Below, piece after piece: positions 41,695-50,532 of a DNA stretch of 52,612 nucleotides. The position numbers were made by a program, and so were the translations under genes. Position 1 is the stretch's first letter. Each line of letters begins with the position of its first letter. A model generated the notes under the pieces. The model did no database searches, was not told the origin of the DNA, and saw only the letters and a program-made list of their open reading frames with translations. This DNA comes from Mesobacillus selenatarsenatis SF-1 (GTDB lineage Bacteria; Bacillota; Bacilli; Bacillales; Cytobacillaceae), in NCBI RefSeq assembly GCF_000813125.1, contig NZ_BASE01000023.1:1-52612 (forward strand), given 5' to 3'.

Positions 41695-43080
41695 ATGTAT
41701 TTCAAATCTTTTTTTGATGATCAGCTAGCACATATGTCTTATTTAATAGGCTGCCAGAGAACTGGTGAGGCCATTGTCATTGATCCGGCAAGAAATATCC
41801 AGCCTTACCTGGATATCGCGAAAAAAGAAGGCTTCAATATTTCTGCCGCAACAGAAACTCATATTCACGCAGACTATCTCTCTGGTGCAAGGGAGCTTGC
41901 TCACCATCATGGGGCCAAGCTTTATGTATCAGACGAAGGTGATAAAGATTGGAAGTATCTATATGTCGATCAGTATGAGCATGAATTGCTTACTGAGGGA
42001 TTGACTTTTAACATCGGAAATATTTATTTCGAAGTTATACACACGCCGGGCCATACACCGGAAAGCATCTCATTCCTATTGACTGACAAGGGCGGCGGTG
42101 CGAATGAACCGATGGGGATTTTCACCGGTGACTTCCTGTTCGTAGGCGATGTTGGCCGCCCAGACCTTTTGGAAAAAGCGGCAGGCATTAAAGATACATC
42201 TGAATCAGGGGCACGACAGATGTTCGAATCACTTCGCAAAATGGAAAAGCTTTCGGACTTCCTGCAGGTATGGCCAGCACACGGAGCAGGCAGCGCATGC
42301 GGAAAATCCCTCGGCGCTGTGCCGATGTCCACTTTAGGCTATGAGAAAAAATTCAACTGGGCTTTCCAAATAAACGAGGAGGAAAAGTTCGTAGAAGAGC
42401 TGCTTGCCGGTCAGCCAGAACCTCCTAAGTACTTTGCCGAGATGAAAAAGCTCAATAAAGTTGGCCCGGAATTACTTCGCCGTGAAGAAACTCCTAAAGT
42501 TTCATTATCTGACGCTGGCAATGCAGCAGTCGTCGACACCCGGCCGGCAGATGAGTTCGCTGAGGGGCATGCAGAAGGAACAATCAACATTCCGTATAAC
42601 AAGTCCTTCACGAACTGGGCAGGATGGCTATTAAGCTATGAACAGGACATCGTGCTGATTGCTGATCCTGAAAAATTACCTGATGTGGAAAAATCCCTGC
42701 AGTCAATTGGACTTGACCAGGTCACAGGATATGTTGACCCGAAAGAGCTCGGCGGCAGTCTGGAAGAATACAAGACCGTAACCGCCAGTGAGGCAAAAGA
42801 TCTGATGGAAGACGAAAACTATTTCGTCATCGATGTACGCAACCAGAGTGAGTGGGACAGCGGCCATATCCCAGGTGCCCACCATCTGATGCTCGGAAAC
42901 CTGACTGACAACCTGGACAAGGTTCCTAAAGACAAAAAGATCATCGCACACTGCCAGTCAGGCGCGCGCTCCGCAATCGGCACAAGCCTGTTACTGAAAA
43001 ACGGTTACAAAAACGTAGTCAATCTCGAAGGCGGCTACTCCGCCTGGGAACAGGAAGGACTTCCTGTTAAAAAAGATTAA
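41695..43080 (+). CDS. CstB-like MBL-rhodanese persulfide dioxygenase-sulfurtransferase
   Basis: 461 residues. I start at ATG 41695 because CAGGAGGAAT precedes it. Residues 1-245 are a metallo-beta-lactamase domain with HIHADY (56-61), TPGHT, TGD and PAHGAGSACGKS (Cys202). About 265-355 is a rhodanese-like domain with no catalytic cysteine. About 362-461 is an active rhodanese with Cys420 in CQSGARS. This MBL-pseudorhodanese-rhodanese order is that of staphylococcal CstB, in which two cysteines at nearly the same positions matter, as I recall. The product should convert persulfide to thiosulfate or sulfite. It is monocistronic. Confidence 0.92.
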   Translation: MYFKSFFDDQLAHMSYLIGCQRTGEAIVIDPARNIQPYLDIAKKEGFNISAATETHIHADYLSGARELAHHHGAKLYVSDEGDKDWKYLYVDQYEHELLTEGLTFNIGNIYFEVIHTPGHTPESISFLLTDKGGGANEPMGIFTGDFLFVGDVGRPDLLEKAAGIKDTSESGARQMFESLRKMEKLSDFLQVWPAHGAGSACGKSLGAVPMSTLGYEKKFNWAFQINEEEKFVEELLAGQPEPPKYFAEMKKLNKVGPELLRREETPKVSLSDAGNAAVVDTRPADEFAEGHAEGTINIPYNKSFTNWAGWLLSYEQDIVLIADPEKLPDVEKSLQSIGLDQVTGYVDPKELGGSLEEYKTVTASEAKDLMEDENYFVIDVRNQSEWDSGHIPGAHHLMLGNLTDNLDKVPKDKKIIAHCQSGARSAIGTSLLLKNGYKNVVNLEGGYSAWEQEGLPVKKD

Positions 43081-43089
43081 TGAACCTAG

Positions 43090-43121
43090 AGCCAGCTCAG
43101 TTGATGAGCTGGTTTTCTTTT
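43090..43121 (+). terminator. Terminator of the CstB-like gene
   Basis: CCAGCTCA/TGAGCTGG stem, then TTTTCTTTTT. Confidence 0.85.
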
Positions 43122-43291
43122 TATGTTTAAAAGGAATAACAATCTATAAATCAACAAAAAAACATCACTCTTAAAACATGAACAAACTATGACCAAATGA
43201 TTAAATAATCTGTAACAATGGTTAAAAAAGTTGATTCTAGCTTGATTCCGCTATAATTTAGAATTAACAGATATCAGGTTGACGGCTATAA

Positions 43292-43486
43292 TGTGCGGAT
43301 AAAGAAGCGACAACAGGAATTATCGTCACATAAAAGGTTCTAATGTGCGGATAAAGCAGGAGCAACAGGAATTATCGTCACATAAAAGGTTCTAATGTGC
43401 GGATAAAGCAGGAGCAACAGGAATTATCGTCACATAAATGGCTCTAATGTGCGGATAAAGCAGGAGCAACGAAGGTTATCGTCACA
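43292..43486. repeat. Tandem array C: four 52-bp hairpin units
   Basis: TGTGCGGATAA starts at 43292, 43344, 43396 and 43448, exactly 52 bp apart, each with a partly complementary arm TTATCGTCACA (two internal mismatches). The core is AGCAGGAGCAACAGGAA in most units. Adjacent 43122-43290 is AT-rich with no other feature. Confidence 0.9.
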
Positions 43487-43522
43487 TTAGCACAAACAGA
43501 AGGAGAAATAGAGGGGATTACC

Positions 43523-44221
43523 ATGAAAATATTAGTCATAGAGGATAATGAGAGTGTCTGCGCGATGATCGAGATGTTCTTTTTAAAAGAGGAAATCGAA
43601 GGAAGGTTTGTGAATGATGGCCTGAAAGGGTACGAGACTTTTAAAAGTGGAGAATGGGATCTGCTGATTGTCGACTGGATGCTCCCTGGCATGGATGGTG
43701 TCACCTTGTGCAGGAAAATCAGGCAGGAGGGCAGTGATGTGCCGATCATCATGCTGACGGCAAAGGACAGTGAGTCTGATCAGGTGCTCGGACTGGAAAT
43801 GGGGGCAGATGATTATGTGACAAAGCCCTTCAGCCCGCTGGCTTTGATGGCAAGGATCAAGGCTGTGGCCCGCCGCTATCAAAAGCAAAAGCCAGAAGAG
43901 AACAGTGAAGTTGGAACAAGCCTGCTTAAAGTCAATAAGGAAACGCGTGAAGTGACTCTGGACGGCAAACCAGTGACGAACTTAACTCCGAAGGAATTCG
44001 ACCTGCTTCTCTTTTTCGCCCAGCATCCCCGCCAGGTTTTCACAAGGGAGCAGCTTCTCGAACGTGTATGGGGATATCAGTTTTACGGAGACGAGCGTAC
44101 TGTAGATGTCCATATCAAACGGCTGAGAAAAAAGGTGGGTACGCTTGAACAGCCATTGTTCCATACTGTATGGGGCGTCGGTTATAAATTCGATGAGTCG
44201 GTTGATGGGAATGAAAGTTAA
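43523..44221 (+). CDS. OmpR/PhoB-family response regulator
   Basis: 232 residues. Receiver domain with VIEDN, phospho-acceptor Asp51 in IVDWMLPGMDG and Lys in YVTKPFSP. Winged-helix output domain with LTPKEFDLLLFF, DERTVDVHIKRLRKKV and VWGVGYKF. It overlaps the kinase gene that follows by 17 bp. The output targets are not visible; array C lies in its leader. Confidence 0.93.
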   Translation: MKILVIEDNESVCAMIEMFFLKEEIEGRFVNDGLKGYETFKSGEWDLLIVDWMLPGMDGVTLCRKIRQEGSDVPIIMLTAKDSESDQVLGLEMGADDYVTKPFSPLALMARIKAVARRYQKQKPEENSEVGTSLLKVNKETREVTLDGKPVTNLTPKEFDLLLFFAQHPRQVFTREQLLERVWGYQFYGDERTVDVHIKRLRKKVGTLEQPLFHTVWGVGYKFDESVDGNES

Positions 44222-45617
44222 GTATATTTACCAGCAGTTCATCAGCCATATCAGCATCATCATCGTTGCTTTCCTCATTCTGAGCCTGGTCTTCACACAG
44301 TATGTGGAAACCCTGGTTTATAAAAACAAGACCGAGGAGCTGATTTCCTACGGAGAGAATATCCTCCGTGATCTTGATCGAGGCAGTGAGCGCCCTGACC
44401 AGGTGATCAATCAATATGCCCGCGTTCTTTTTGGCCGGGATATCCAGTTCAGTGTGTTTGATGAGAATATCCAGCTCCTCAATCCCATCAGGTGGAGAGG
44501 ACCGGCGATTGAATTAACGGAGAGTGAGTGGAGCCAGCTTACAAACGGAACACCGATTGTTAAAAACTATGATCTCGAACGTTATGACAGGGCCGTGACC
44601 CTGGTTGTTTTGCCATATGTGGATCGTGGGAATTTCGTTGGCGGCATTCTACTCACCTCTCCAATCAGTGGGACTCGGGAAATGATTACAGAAATCAATA
44701 AGAACTTATTTTATACAATGCTGATTGCGCTCGCGGTATCTTTCCTGCTGAGCTGGATGCTGGCGCGCATCCATGTCCATCGAATCAAAAAAATCCAGGA
44801 AGCAACATCGGTCGTTTCGGCAGGGGATTATACGATAAAAGTTCCGTCCTCTGACTTCGATGAAATCGGGGAATTGGCCAATGATTTTAACAGTATGGTA
44901 AGCAAGCTTAATGAATCAAAATCTGAGATCGAAAATCTTGAAAACAGGCGTCGCCAGTTCATGTCGGATGTTTCCCATGAATTGAGGACACCGCTCACGA
45001 CAATCAGCGGAATCATCGAAGGGTTGAGGAATAATATGATTCCAGAAGCTGAAAAGGAGCGCGGCATCAATTTGGTCAGCCAGGAAACGAAGCGACTGAT
45101 CAGACTGGTGAATGAAAACCTCGACTATGATAAAATCCGTTCAAATCAGGTACAGCTTTTTAAAGAGGATATTGAATTGATTGAGGTTCTGGAAATCATT
45201 CAGGATCAGCTCGGATTGCAGGCGGAGGAGCGGTATAACCAGATTGAAATCGAAGCGGAAGAAACGGCAATGGTATATGCCGATTATGACCGTCTCGTCC
45301 AGATTCTCATCAATATTACGAAGAACAGCATCCAGTTCACTGAAAATGGGACAATCTGGCTTCGTGGCAGGTTGGATGGAACCAATACGGTGATTGAAAT
45401 CGAGGACACCGGATTGGGAATACAACCAGCTGAGATCGAAAAAATCTGGCATCGCTTTTACAAAGCGGACATCTCAAGGACAAGTAATCCGTTTGGTGAG
45501 TTTGGGCTTGGTTTGTCTATCGTCAAACAGCTGGTTCAGATGCACGATGGAAAAATTACCGTTGAAAGCCAGCATGGAAAAGGGACAAAGTTTGTGATTG
45601 AGCTGCCTTTTCGATAA
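44205..45617 (+). CDS. Sensor histidine kinase
   Basis: 470 residues from ATG 44205 (ATG 44211 is possible). TM1 about 12-32, an extracytoplasmic domain of about 135 residues (33-167), TM2 about 168-187, HAMP 188-245, HisKA with His258 in DVSHELRTPLTTISG, and HATPase with NITKNSIQF, DTGLGIQ and FGLGLSIVKQL. The outer domain is PAS/Cache-sized (FSVFDENIQLLNP), typical of cell-envelope sensors. It is cotranscribed with the regulator. Confidence 0.93.
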   Translation: MGMKVKYIYQQFISHISIIIVAFLILSLVFTQYVETLVYKNKTEELISYGENILRDLDRGSERPDQVINQYARVLFGRDIQFSVFDENIQLLNPIRWRGPAIELTESEWSQLTNGTPIVKNYDLERYDRAVTLVVLPYVDRGNFVGGILLTSPISGTREMITEINKNLFYTMLIALAVSFLLSWMLARIHVHRIKKIQEATSVVSAGDYTIKVPSSDFDEIGELANDFNSMVSKLNESKSEIENLENRRRQFMSDVSHELRTPLTTISGIIEGLRNNMIPEAEKERGINLVSQETKRLIRLVNENLDYDKIRSNQVQLFKEDIELIEVLEIIQDQLGLQAEERYNQIEIEAEETAMVYADYDRLVQILINITKNSIQFTENGTIWLRGRLDGTNTVIEIEDTGLGIQPAEIEKIWHRFYKADISRTSNPFGEFGLGLSIVKQLVQMHDGKITVESQHGKGTKFVIELPFR

Positions 45618-45628
45618 GATGAAAAAAG

Positions 45629-45657
45629 AAGCTGCGGGCATTGCCTCCAGCTTTTGC
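45629..45657 (+). terminator. Possible terminator after the kinase gene
   Basis: AAGCTG/CAGCTT with inner GGGCA/TGCCT pairing, then TTGC; weak T run. Confidence 0.4.
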
Positions 45658-45678
45658 TATTTTGAAAGGATGAGTATT

Positions 45679-46662
45679 ATGGTGCGTTTTGGTGTGGTAG
45701 GTACGAATTGGATTACAGAAGCTTTTATAAAAGGTGCTAGTCATCATGAGGACTTTCAGCTTGCGGCAGTTTATTCGCGTACAGAGGAACGCGCTGCGGA
45801 GTTTGCGGAAAAACTCGGAGCGAATTCCACATTTACTGATTTAGAAGACATGGCGAAAAGCGATGTGATTGATGCAGTCTATATCGCGAGCCCGAATTCC
45901 ATGCATGCAAGCCAGGCAATCACGTTCATGGAAAATGGCAAGCATGTGCTGTGTGAAAAAGCAATCGCGTCCAATAGCGATGAGCTTGCAGTAATGATAA
46001 AGACTGCAAGAGAAAATCAGGTAGTTTTGATGGAGGCATTAAAATCAACCCTTATGCCAAACTTCAAAGCTGTCCAGGATCATATTGATAAAATTGGCAA
46101 GGTCAGAAGGTACTTCGCAAGCTATTGCCAGTATTCTTCCCGATATGACAAATATAAAGAGGGCACAGTGCTGAATGCCTTTAACCCTGAATATTCGGCA
46201 GGTTCCTTAATGGACATTGGCATTTATTGCATCTATCCGCTAGTAGTCTTGTTTGGAGAGCCAAAATCGGTCCAGGCGAATGGCTATGTGCTTGAGTCGG
46301 GGGTAGATGGGGAAGGCAGCCTGATATTGAAATACGATGAAATGGATGCTGTCATCATGTTCTCGAAAATCACCGATTCGACCCTTCCATCTGAAATTCA
46401 CGGCGAAGATGGCAACATTAGAATCGATAAAATCAGTAGCCCTGAAAAAGTGGAAATCATCTATCGAAATGGGAAAAAGGAAGATATATCAAGAGAGCAG
46501 CTTGCTGATAATATGTTTTATGAAGCTGAGGAGTTCATCACTTTGATTCAGCAGGGGAAAACAGAATCAGTGAACAACTCGATTGAAAACTCAAGAGTCA
46601 CCATGGCAATTCTGGATGAAGCAAGAAAGCAAATGGGAGTCCGATTCCCGAGTGACAAATAA
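45679..46662 (+). CDS. Gfo/Idh/MocA-family oxidoreductase
   Basis: 327 residues from ATG 45679, placed by AAAGGA 8 bp upstream. The N-terminal NAD(P)-binding Rossmann fold starts VRFGVVGTNWITEAFI. The catalytic-lysine motif is HVLCEKAIASN (the EKP motif of the family, here EKA). The C-terminal alpha/beta domain has GSLMDIGIYCIYP. The substrate is probably a sugar or cyclitol and cannot be named. EKP to EKA is seen in some subfamilies. Confidence 0.9.
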   Translation: MVRFGVVGTNWITEAFIKGASHHEDFQLAAVYSRTEERAAEFAEKLGANSTFTDLEDMAKSDVIDAVYIASPNSMHASQAITFMENGKHVLCEKAIASNSDELAVMIKTARENQVVLMEALKSTLMPNFKAVQDHIDKIGKVRRYFASYCQYSSRYDKYKEGTVLNAFNPEYSAGSLMDIGIYCIYPLVVLFGEPKSVQANGYVLESGVDGEGSLILKYDEMDAVIMFSKITDSTLPSEIHGEDGNIRIDKISSPEKVEIIYRNGKKEDISREQLADNMFYEAEEFITLIQQGKTESVNNSIENSRVTMAILDEARKQMGVRFPSDK

Positions 46663-46703
46663 AAGGGAAGGTGCACAGGAGGCACCTTCCCTTCTTCTTT
46701 TAG
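46663..46703 (+). terminator. Strong terminator of the oxidoreductase gene
   Basis: Twelve-base stem AAGGGAAGGTGC/GCACCTTCCCTT, then CTTCTTTT. The stretch 46704-46881 contains a sequence (TTTTCGCATTGATTGTTGC and CCAGGTGCCAG nearby) that looks like an interspersed Bacillaceae repeat from memory, seen once here. Confidence 0.85.
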
Positions 46704-46881
46704 TCATTGGCTGTTTTCGCATTGATTGTTGCTTTTCGAACATGTCATTGCATCCGAACTCTTAAGGGCATCGGTTTCTTTTCGATGAGACTTCTGAACT
46801 GAAAATGCTCTTAAAAATCGTAAAAACCCAGGTGCCAGTTTTTACTTTGGCTGTGAAAGTAAAAAAGTTTGCGAAAAGAGC

Positions 46882-47937
46882 TTAGTAATTCAAAAATTTC
46901 ACGCATACCGGGTCTGGAACTTTTACATCAGACTGCAATAATGTCAATTTGCCTGTCTCCTGATTACGAGAATATAGCGCGACATTGCTGGAATTCTGAT
47001 TCGTCGCAATCAGGAATTTCTCACTTGGATCTAGCACAAAATCCCTCGGCCAATTCCCTTCAGTCGATGTGTGTGCGACAAATGAGAGCTTAAAGCTTTC
47101 AGAATTCACCTGGAAAATAGCAATGCTGTCATGGCCGCGGTTGGCAGCGTAGACGAATTTCCCGTCAGAGGAAATATGGATGGCGCTTCCTTGGTTGTTT
47201 TCAGTGAAATCAGCTGGCAGAGTGGTAATTGCTTGAAGCTGTTCAAAACTGCCATCTTCGGAATTATATTTTAAGACAAGAACCTCTGAACTGAATTCTG
47301 TCATCAAATAGGCAATTTTATTGTTCGGATGGAAAACAAGGTGTCTTGGACCGCTTCCAGGCGCAACATCCAATACACTTTTCTCAATCAATTGCCCGTT
47401 ATCCAGGGAGTAAGTGATCAACTGGTCGATGCCAAGGTCGATGACTGCTGCGTACTTCCCATCCGGAGTAAAGCCGGCATAATGGGTATGCGCTTTTTCC
47501 TGACGCTCATCAGGACCTGAGCCTTCATGTACAGCACTTGATAAAACTGCCTCAATATTGCCATCTTCAGGGTTTAGCAGATACGAATCTGCAGATCCTT
47601 TATGATAATTTGCAGATAAAAGCAGGTTGTTTTCTTTGTTCACGCTCACATGGCATGGAGATGCTCCTGCGGAAAGCTGGGTATTAATGAACGATAATTG
47701 TCCTGAATCCTTAATGCTGAATCCAGCCACGCCACCAGTTCCTCCTTCCTTTGCCACTGCATATAGGAAGCGGTTATCTTCACTGATTGTCAGGTAGGTA
47801 GGGTTTTCAAGCGCTGCTGCCGCCTTCACATCAATAATTTTTCCATTGGTTTCATCCAGTGTAAAAGAATAGATGCCCTCACTATCACCTTTTGTATATG
47901 TACCGAAATAGCCTGTGAATTTTTCATTAGCTGCCAT
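46882..47937 (-). CDS. Lactonase family protein (6-phosphogluconolactonase-like propeller)
   Basis: 351 residues from ATG 47937, preceded by GGAGGCATTAACA. A seven-bladed propeller of the lactonase/YkgB type: FTGYFGTYTKGDSEGIYSF at the start, LENPTYLTISEDNRFLYAV, SPCHVSVNKENNLLLSANYH, GSGPRHLVFHPNNKIAYLM, NWPRDFVLDPSEKFLIATNQNSSNV, DPVCVKF at the end. The expected reaction is hydrolysis of 6-phosphogluconolactone in the pentose phosphate pathway. Confidence 0.92.
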   Translation of the reverse strand: MAANEKFTGYFGTYTKGDSEGIYSFTLDETNGKIIDVKAAAALENPTYLTISEDNRFLYAVAKEGGTGGVAGFSIKDSGQLSFINTQLSAGASPCHVSVNKENNLLLSANYHKGSADSYLLNPEDGNIEAVLSSAVHEGSGPDERQEKAHTHYAGFTPDGKYAAVIDLGIDQLITYSLDNGQLIEKSVLDVAPGSGPRHLVFHPNNKIAYLMTEFSSEVLVLKYNSEDGSFEQLQAITTLPADFTENNQGSAIHISSDGKFVYAANRGHDSIAIFQVNSESFKLSFVAHTSTEGNWPRDFVLDPSEKFLIATNQNSSNVALYSRNQETGKLTLLQSDVKVPDPVCVKFLNY

Positions 47938-48193
47938 TGTTAATGCCTCCAATTTGATTAAGCATTTATAGTCTAAGTTATAGTCTAGCAAAAAAATGTT
48001 GTTGGACAAAATGTTACGAACAACAAGCTAATGGGTAAAATAAAGCGTGAACCTATTATTCGTGATGTTAGATTTCCTGACCAACATCTGGACTTTAAAC
48101 TTTTTAAGGGATATGCTCTTTTTATAATGGTGATCTAACCTATATTAGTGAAAGAGCATGATGAATAGTTAATAGTGATTTAGGAGGTTTATT

Positions 48194-49015
48194 ATGAGCT
48201 TGCAAAAACAGATTATAGAAGCGTTGAATGTCCGGCCGGAAATTGATCCTCAGGAGGAAATCAGGAACAGAATTGTCTTCCTCAAGGAGTACTTACAAGT
48301 TTCAAAAGCAAAAGGGTTCGTTCTTGGAATTAGTGGCGGCCAGGATTCCACCCTTGCCGGAAGGTTGGCACAGCTCGCAGTGGAGGAACTGCGTTCAGAA
48401 GGTACAGAGGCTACATTTGTGGCTGTTAGACTTCCATATTCAGTGCAAAAAGATGAAGATGATGCACAGAAAGCGTTGAAGTTCATCCAGGCTGATAAAA
48501 CGATCACTTTTAACATCCAGCCGGCGGTAGACACTTTTAACACGCAGTTTGAAGATGCAATCGGTGGTAAAATGACCGATTTTAACAAAGGGAATGCGAA
48601 GGCACGCATGAGGATGATCACGCAATATGCAATTGCCGGTCAAGAAGGATTGCTTGTGATTGGTACCGACCATGCAGCGGAGGCCGTTACAGGTTTCTTT
48701 ACAAAATACGGTGATGGCGGAGCCGACTTGCTACCACTATCTGGCCTGAACAAGAGACAGGGAAGGGAGCTGCTCAAAGCATTGAATGCAGAACCAAGAT
48801 TGTATCTCAAAGAGCCGACGGCCGACCTTCTCGACAACAAGCCGCTCCAGGCAGATGAAACCGAGCTTGGTGTGAGTTATGAAGCGATCGATGATTACTT
48901 GGAAGAAAAGCAGATTGACGAAGCAGATGCAGAAAAAATTGAAAGAAGATATCTTACTTCAGAGCATAAACGACAAGTGCCTGCATCCATGTTTGATTCC
49001 TGGTGGAAGAAATAA
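48194..49015 (+). CDS. nadE: Ammonia-dependent NAD+ synthetase
   Basis: 273 residues, the usual length for the glutaminase-free enzyme. The ATP-pyrophosphatase P-loop is GISGGQDST (45-53). Family motifs [58 protein letters not shown] and [15 protein letters not shown] are all present. It makes NAD+ from nicotinate adenine dinucleotide, ATP and ammonia. TTTAGGAGGTTT precedes ATG 48194. Nothing else is evident in 47938-48193. Confidence 0.97.
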   Translation: MSLQKQIIEALNVRPEIDPQEEIRNRIVFLKEYLQVSKAKGFVLGISGGQDSTLAGRLAQLAVEELRSEGTEATFVAVRLPYSVQKDEDDAQKALKFIQADKTITFNIQPAVDTFNTQFEDAIGGKMTDFNKGNAKARMRMITQYAIAGQEGLLVIGTDHAAEAVTGFFTKYGDGGADLLPLSGLNKRQGRELLKALNAEPRLYLKEPTADLLDNKPLQADETELGVSYEAIDDYLEEKQIDEADAEKIERRYLTSEHKRQVPASMFDSWWKK

Positions 49016-49024
49016 GATGAAAGA

Positions 49025-49057
49025 AGCCTGGCTGAAATTTTCTTCAGCCAGGCTTTC
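49025..49057. terminator. Bidirectional terminator between convergent genes
   Basis: AAGCCTGGCTGAA/TTCAGCCAGGCTT stem. Confidence 0.85.
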
Positions 49058-49062
49058 ATCAT

Positions 49063-49407
49063 TTATTCCGATTGTGCAACTGCAAAATGAGGTGTATCTT
49101 CTTTTTCAGTGACTTTTTCAATCTTATCGGTGAACATTTGGAAGACTCTTTTCTTCTCTTCCAGTTCCTTGATATATTCCTTCAAATCATTGAACTTTTC
49201 CTCAAAAGGCTGATGGTACAATTCGCGGATCTTCCTGTTCAAATCTGGATTGACAGTTGATTGGACAACCTGCTTTGTAATGTTGAATTTATATGTATAT
49301 ACCTTTAACTCGTTCTTCACTTCTTCATATTCCGTATCAATCTCTTTAAGAATCTCTTCTATTTCTGCTTTCCATTCATCTAGCGACATCTTAACATGCT
49401 GTTCCAT
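49063..49407 (-). CDS. Coiled-coil hypothetical protein
   Basis: 114 residues; CAGGAGGATCCG before ATG 49407. Highly charged and helical, with Glu/Lys heptads at about 10-45 and 65-100, no cysteine, no membrane segment. I do not recognise it. It is monocistronic and convergent with nadE. Confidence 0.7.
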   Translation of the reverse strand: MEQHVKMSLDEWKAEIEEILKEIDTEYEEVKNELKVYTYKFNITKQVVQSTVNPDLNRKIRELYHQPFEEKFNDLKEYIKELEEKKRVFQMFTDKIEKVTEKEDTPHFAVAQSE

Positions 49408-49671
49408 ACGGATCCTCCTGCCATTCGCCTGTAATAAAGCTTCTTCTCTCTATTCTAGCAAGTGAATTTTACATGGAGATTGCTGCTATATTACATTGTT
49501 AAAACAATCTAGTCAGAAAGCAGAGCTGCCTTCGGACAAAATCACGTGAAAGAGCAGGAGAAATGACCAACAAGTCCTTCCCTAAAAATAATTAAAATCT
49601 CACTGAAAAAATTTTCCCAATATTTTTTATAGGAAAATAGACTTATATTTGTAATTATTTGGCGAATTTTG

Positions 49672-49700
49672 TTGAAAAAATAGTCCTTAAGATTTATATT
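49672..49700 (+). promoter_or_regulatory. Promoter of the c-di-GMP riboswitch transcript
   Basis: TTGAAA (49672-49677), 17-bp spacer, TATATT (49695-49700), about 15 bp before the aptamer. 49408-49670 shows nothing else. Confidence 0.7.
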
Positions 49701-49714
49701 TTAATTAGAACTGA

Positions 49715-49795
49715 AAAAGGCAAACTTATCGAAAGGTAAGGACGCAAAGCCACGAGTCTAAGGCGTTTTAGCTATGATCGTCGGGTTGCCAAAAA
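49715..49795 (+). ncRNA. c-di-GMP-I (GEMM) riboswitch
   Basis: The conserved blocks are in order: GGCAAACTTATCGAAAGGTAAGG is split here as GGCAAAC and the GAAA-capped P2 stem, then GGACGCAAAGCCACGAGTCTA, and the closing CGTCGGGTTGCC. GNRA tetraloop and receptor positions fit. A terminator-like platform follows at 49815-49882 and then a small unknown gene. Confidence 0.93.
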
Positions 49796-49814
49796 AGATC
49801 GGATGCAAATAAGA

Positions 49815-49882
49815 AGATAGGTAAAAGGTTTTATTTTACCGCTTGTAGAAAAAAATCCGCCATCTTTTTGGGGATTTTTTTA
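49815..49882 (+). terminator. Expression platform: two hairpins after the c-di-GMP aptamer
   Basis: GGTAAAA/TTTTACC at about 49821-49841, and AAAAATCC/GGGATTTTT ending in a T run at 49875-49882. Confidence 0.7.
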
Positions 49883-50057
49883 TTTGGAATGTCCCTTTCT
49901 ACTCAATATTGCAAAAAGAACTAAATTTCACGTTTGCCGATTGCGAGAGAGGATAAATAATACTTAAGTAACTTGACAGGACAAAATAAAATAATCCTTT
50001 TGGCAGGTTTGGTTTTATCACATAGGATTTAAAATTTAACGGAAGGTGGAGGAATCG

Positions 50058-50282
50058 TTGACTGTATTATTTGGAACGGTAGAGTACTTCGAACGGGAAA
50101 TTGAGTTTCATTTATCAGAGGTTGAAAAAAGAGAGCGGCTGAAAGAAGAAATCAATCAAATTCAAATGAAGCTTGAAGAAGAGCTGCTGAATGATTTTAT
50201 CTGCGACGAGAAGCTAAGAATGGAATGCCTGCAGAATCTATCAAATGCCTGCAGTAAATTAACAGAAGATTATGTAGTTTGA
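50058..50282 (+). CDS. Small coiled-coil protein downstream of the c-di-GMP riboswitch
   Basis: 74 residues if TTG 50058 is the start, which has GGTGGAGG 5 bp upstream; GTG 50046 would add four residues but lacks a site. It is strongly helical, with EVEKRERLKEEINQIQMKLEEELLNDF as an amphipathic core and three cysteines towards the end. It is of the size of Spo0E-type or anti-adaptor peptides, but lacks the Spo0E SQELD motif. No family assigned. It is the nearest gene to the riboswitch and so its likely target. Confidence 0.65.
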   Translation: MTVLFGTVEYFEREIEFHLSEVEKRERLKEEINQIQMKLEEELLNDFICDEKLRMECLQNLSNACSKLTEDYVV

Positions 50283-50295
50283 AACAAGATTGAAG

Positions 50296-50323
50296 CCTGT
50301 GGACCGATCCACAGGCTTTTTCT
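50296..50323 (+). terminator. Terminator of the small coiled-coil gene
   Basis: AGCCTGTGGA/TCCACAGGCT stem, then TTTTCTATT. Confidence 0.88.
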
Positions 50324-50345
50324 ATTAATCTATTCAATTTGAAAG

Positions 50346-50492
50346 ATGGATGAAACCAAGTTGCTATATATTCTAGTTTTTGTGAAAGAAGAATGTTGTT
50401 TTTTAGCATTGTTGGTTGGAGATCTGGAACAGAAACCAATTACCTATTTAACAGAGCATTATTTTAAAAAAGTGTTTGAACATCTCGAATAA
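50346..50492 (+). CDS. Possible 48-residue protein
   Basis: ATG 50346 to TAA 50490-50492. The translation (MDETKLLYILVFVKEECCFLALLVGDLE, then QKPITYLTEHYFKKVFEHLE) has ordinary composition with a Cys-Cys pair, and reads like a real small domain. The ribosome site is poor (TTTGAAAG), so it may be a decayed fragment or read through from an upstream start. Confidence 0.35.
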   Translation: MDETKLLYILVFVKEECCFLALLVGDLEQKPITYLTEHYFKKVFEHLE

Positions 50493-50532
50493 AGGATATG
50501 TTTATCAATAGGACAGCTAAAGGGGAATCGAC

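Noticed and set aside
6845-43486. CRISPR arrays as an explanation for the 52-bp tandem units
   Set aside because: There is no alternation of fixed repeats with unique spacers; whole units are near-identical, and no cas genes are present.
48031-48138. 35-residue open frame before nadE
   Set aside because: No ribosome site, and it ends inside the nadE promoter region; left out.
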